Shown here: positions 63,927 through 64,000 of the stretch, in pieces
How the letters are laid out: each line of letters begins with the position of its first letter
How positions within the stretch are numbered: the first letter of the stretch is position 1
DNA from: Hyphomicrobiales bacterium
GTDB lineage: Bacteria > Pseudomonadota > Alphaproteobacteria > Rhizobiales > Rhizobiaceae
NCBI GenBank assembly: GCA_900473915.1
Contig: UCNG01000003.1
Location: 122,023 to 186,022, forward strand
DNA: 64,000 nt
Direction of reading: 5' to 3'
Notes under the pieces: generated by a model
Seen by the model: only the letters and a program-made list of their open reading frames with translations
Databases searched by the model: none
What the model was told of the DNA's origin: nothing
Position numbers and translations under genes: made by a program

Positions 63927-64000
63927 AGCCGGAGCGACGCTTATATATAGGGCCGCTTTGATCGGTCCTTTTGACTTGGTGCCTGTGGAAAGAAATTTTG

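Overview
The window comes from the main chromosome of an alphaproteobacterium of the Brucella/Ochrobactrum group (Hyphomicrobiales). The evidence is the near-typical Omp16/Pal lipoprotein, the tol-pal-cpoB cluster, alphaproteobacterial SerC and PurA types, PhyR-NepR-EcfG stress signalling, an Irr/RirA/Mur-type iron-control layout, and many copies of the short intergenic repeat family common in these genomes. Species cannot be fixed from the sequence alone. There are no prophages, insertion sequences, rRNA genes or CRISPR arrays. Most of the window is high-GC core genome. Two genes stand out as AT-rich and probably acquired: a glycosyltransferase at 17.6-19.1 kb and a leucine-rich-repeat/zinc-ribbon gene at 40.6-41.3 kb.

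Layout. 0-5.5 kb: tolR (partial), tolA, tolB, pal, cpoB, the trans-envelope Tol-Pal system. 5.7-11 kb: tilS, ftsH, glmM. 11.2-12.8 kb: two related outer-membrane beta-barrel proteins. 13-17.5 kb: a BASS-family transporter, then serC (behind a structured leader), serA and an acetyltransferase. 17.6-26.4 kb: the glycosyltransferase, purA, a membrane protein, an exported inorganic pyrophosphatase, rpoH, rluD and a small membrane protein. 26.6-32.8 kb: tRNA-Glu, a small DNA-binding-like ORF, a Fur/Mur regulator with an operator palindrome, an unannotated small-RNA candidate, an HWE histidine kinase, a DUF1328 protein, phyR, nepR, ecfG and a CHASE3 histidine kinase. 32.9-37.8 kb: LysR/monooxygenase-like/MFS genes, then small envelope proteins (holin-like, DUF883-like, PRC-barrel) and a 54-residue gene. 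38-40.5 kb: exbB-exbD-tonB. 40.6-48.6 kb: the LRR gene, a phosphodiester glycosidase, MacAB-type export, a TadE/TadG-like pair and dut. 48.9-55.2 kb: a copper-storage-like protein, an Lrp regulator, a glutamine amidotransferase, mbfA, an MHS transporter and an XRE-cupin/GNAT/GNAT operon. 55.3-64 kb: glcB, gluQ, a DNA glycosylase, an HNH endonuclease, dsbB, a DedA-like protein, gabD and an IclR regulator.

Two regulatory themes link the genes. First, the general stress response: matches to the EcfG promoter (GGAAC, 16-17 bases, CGTT) precede phyR, the DUF1328 gene, the PRC-barrel gene and, most strikingly, a non-coding stretch (about 27569-27746). That stretch folds into two hairpins with C-rich loops and ends in a strong terminator, so it looks like an EcfG-controlled regulatory RNA. 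Second, iron: a RirA-type operator precedes exbB-exbD-tonB, an Irr-type box precedes mbfA, and a 10-bp-arm palindrome precedes the Fur/Mur gene. All promoter and operator calls are by pattern only.
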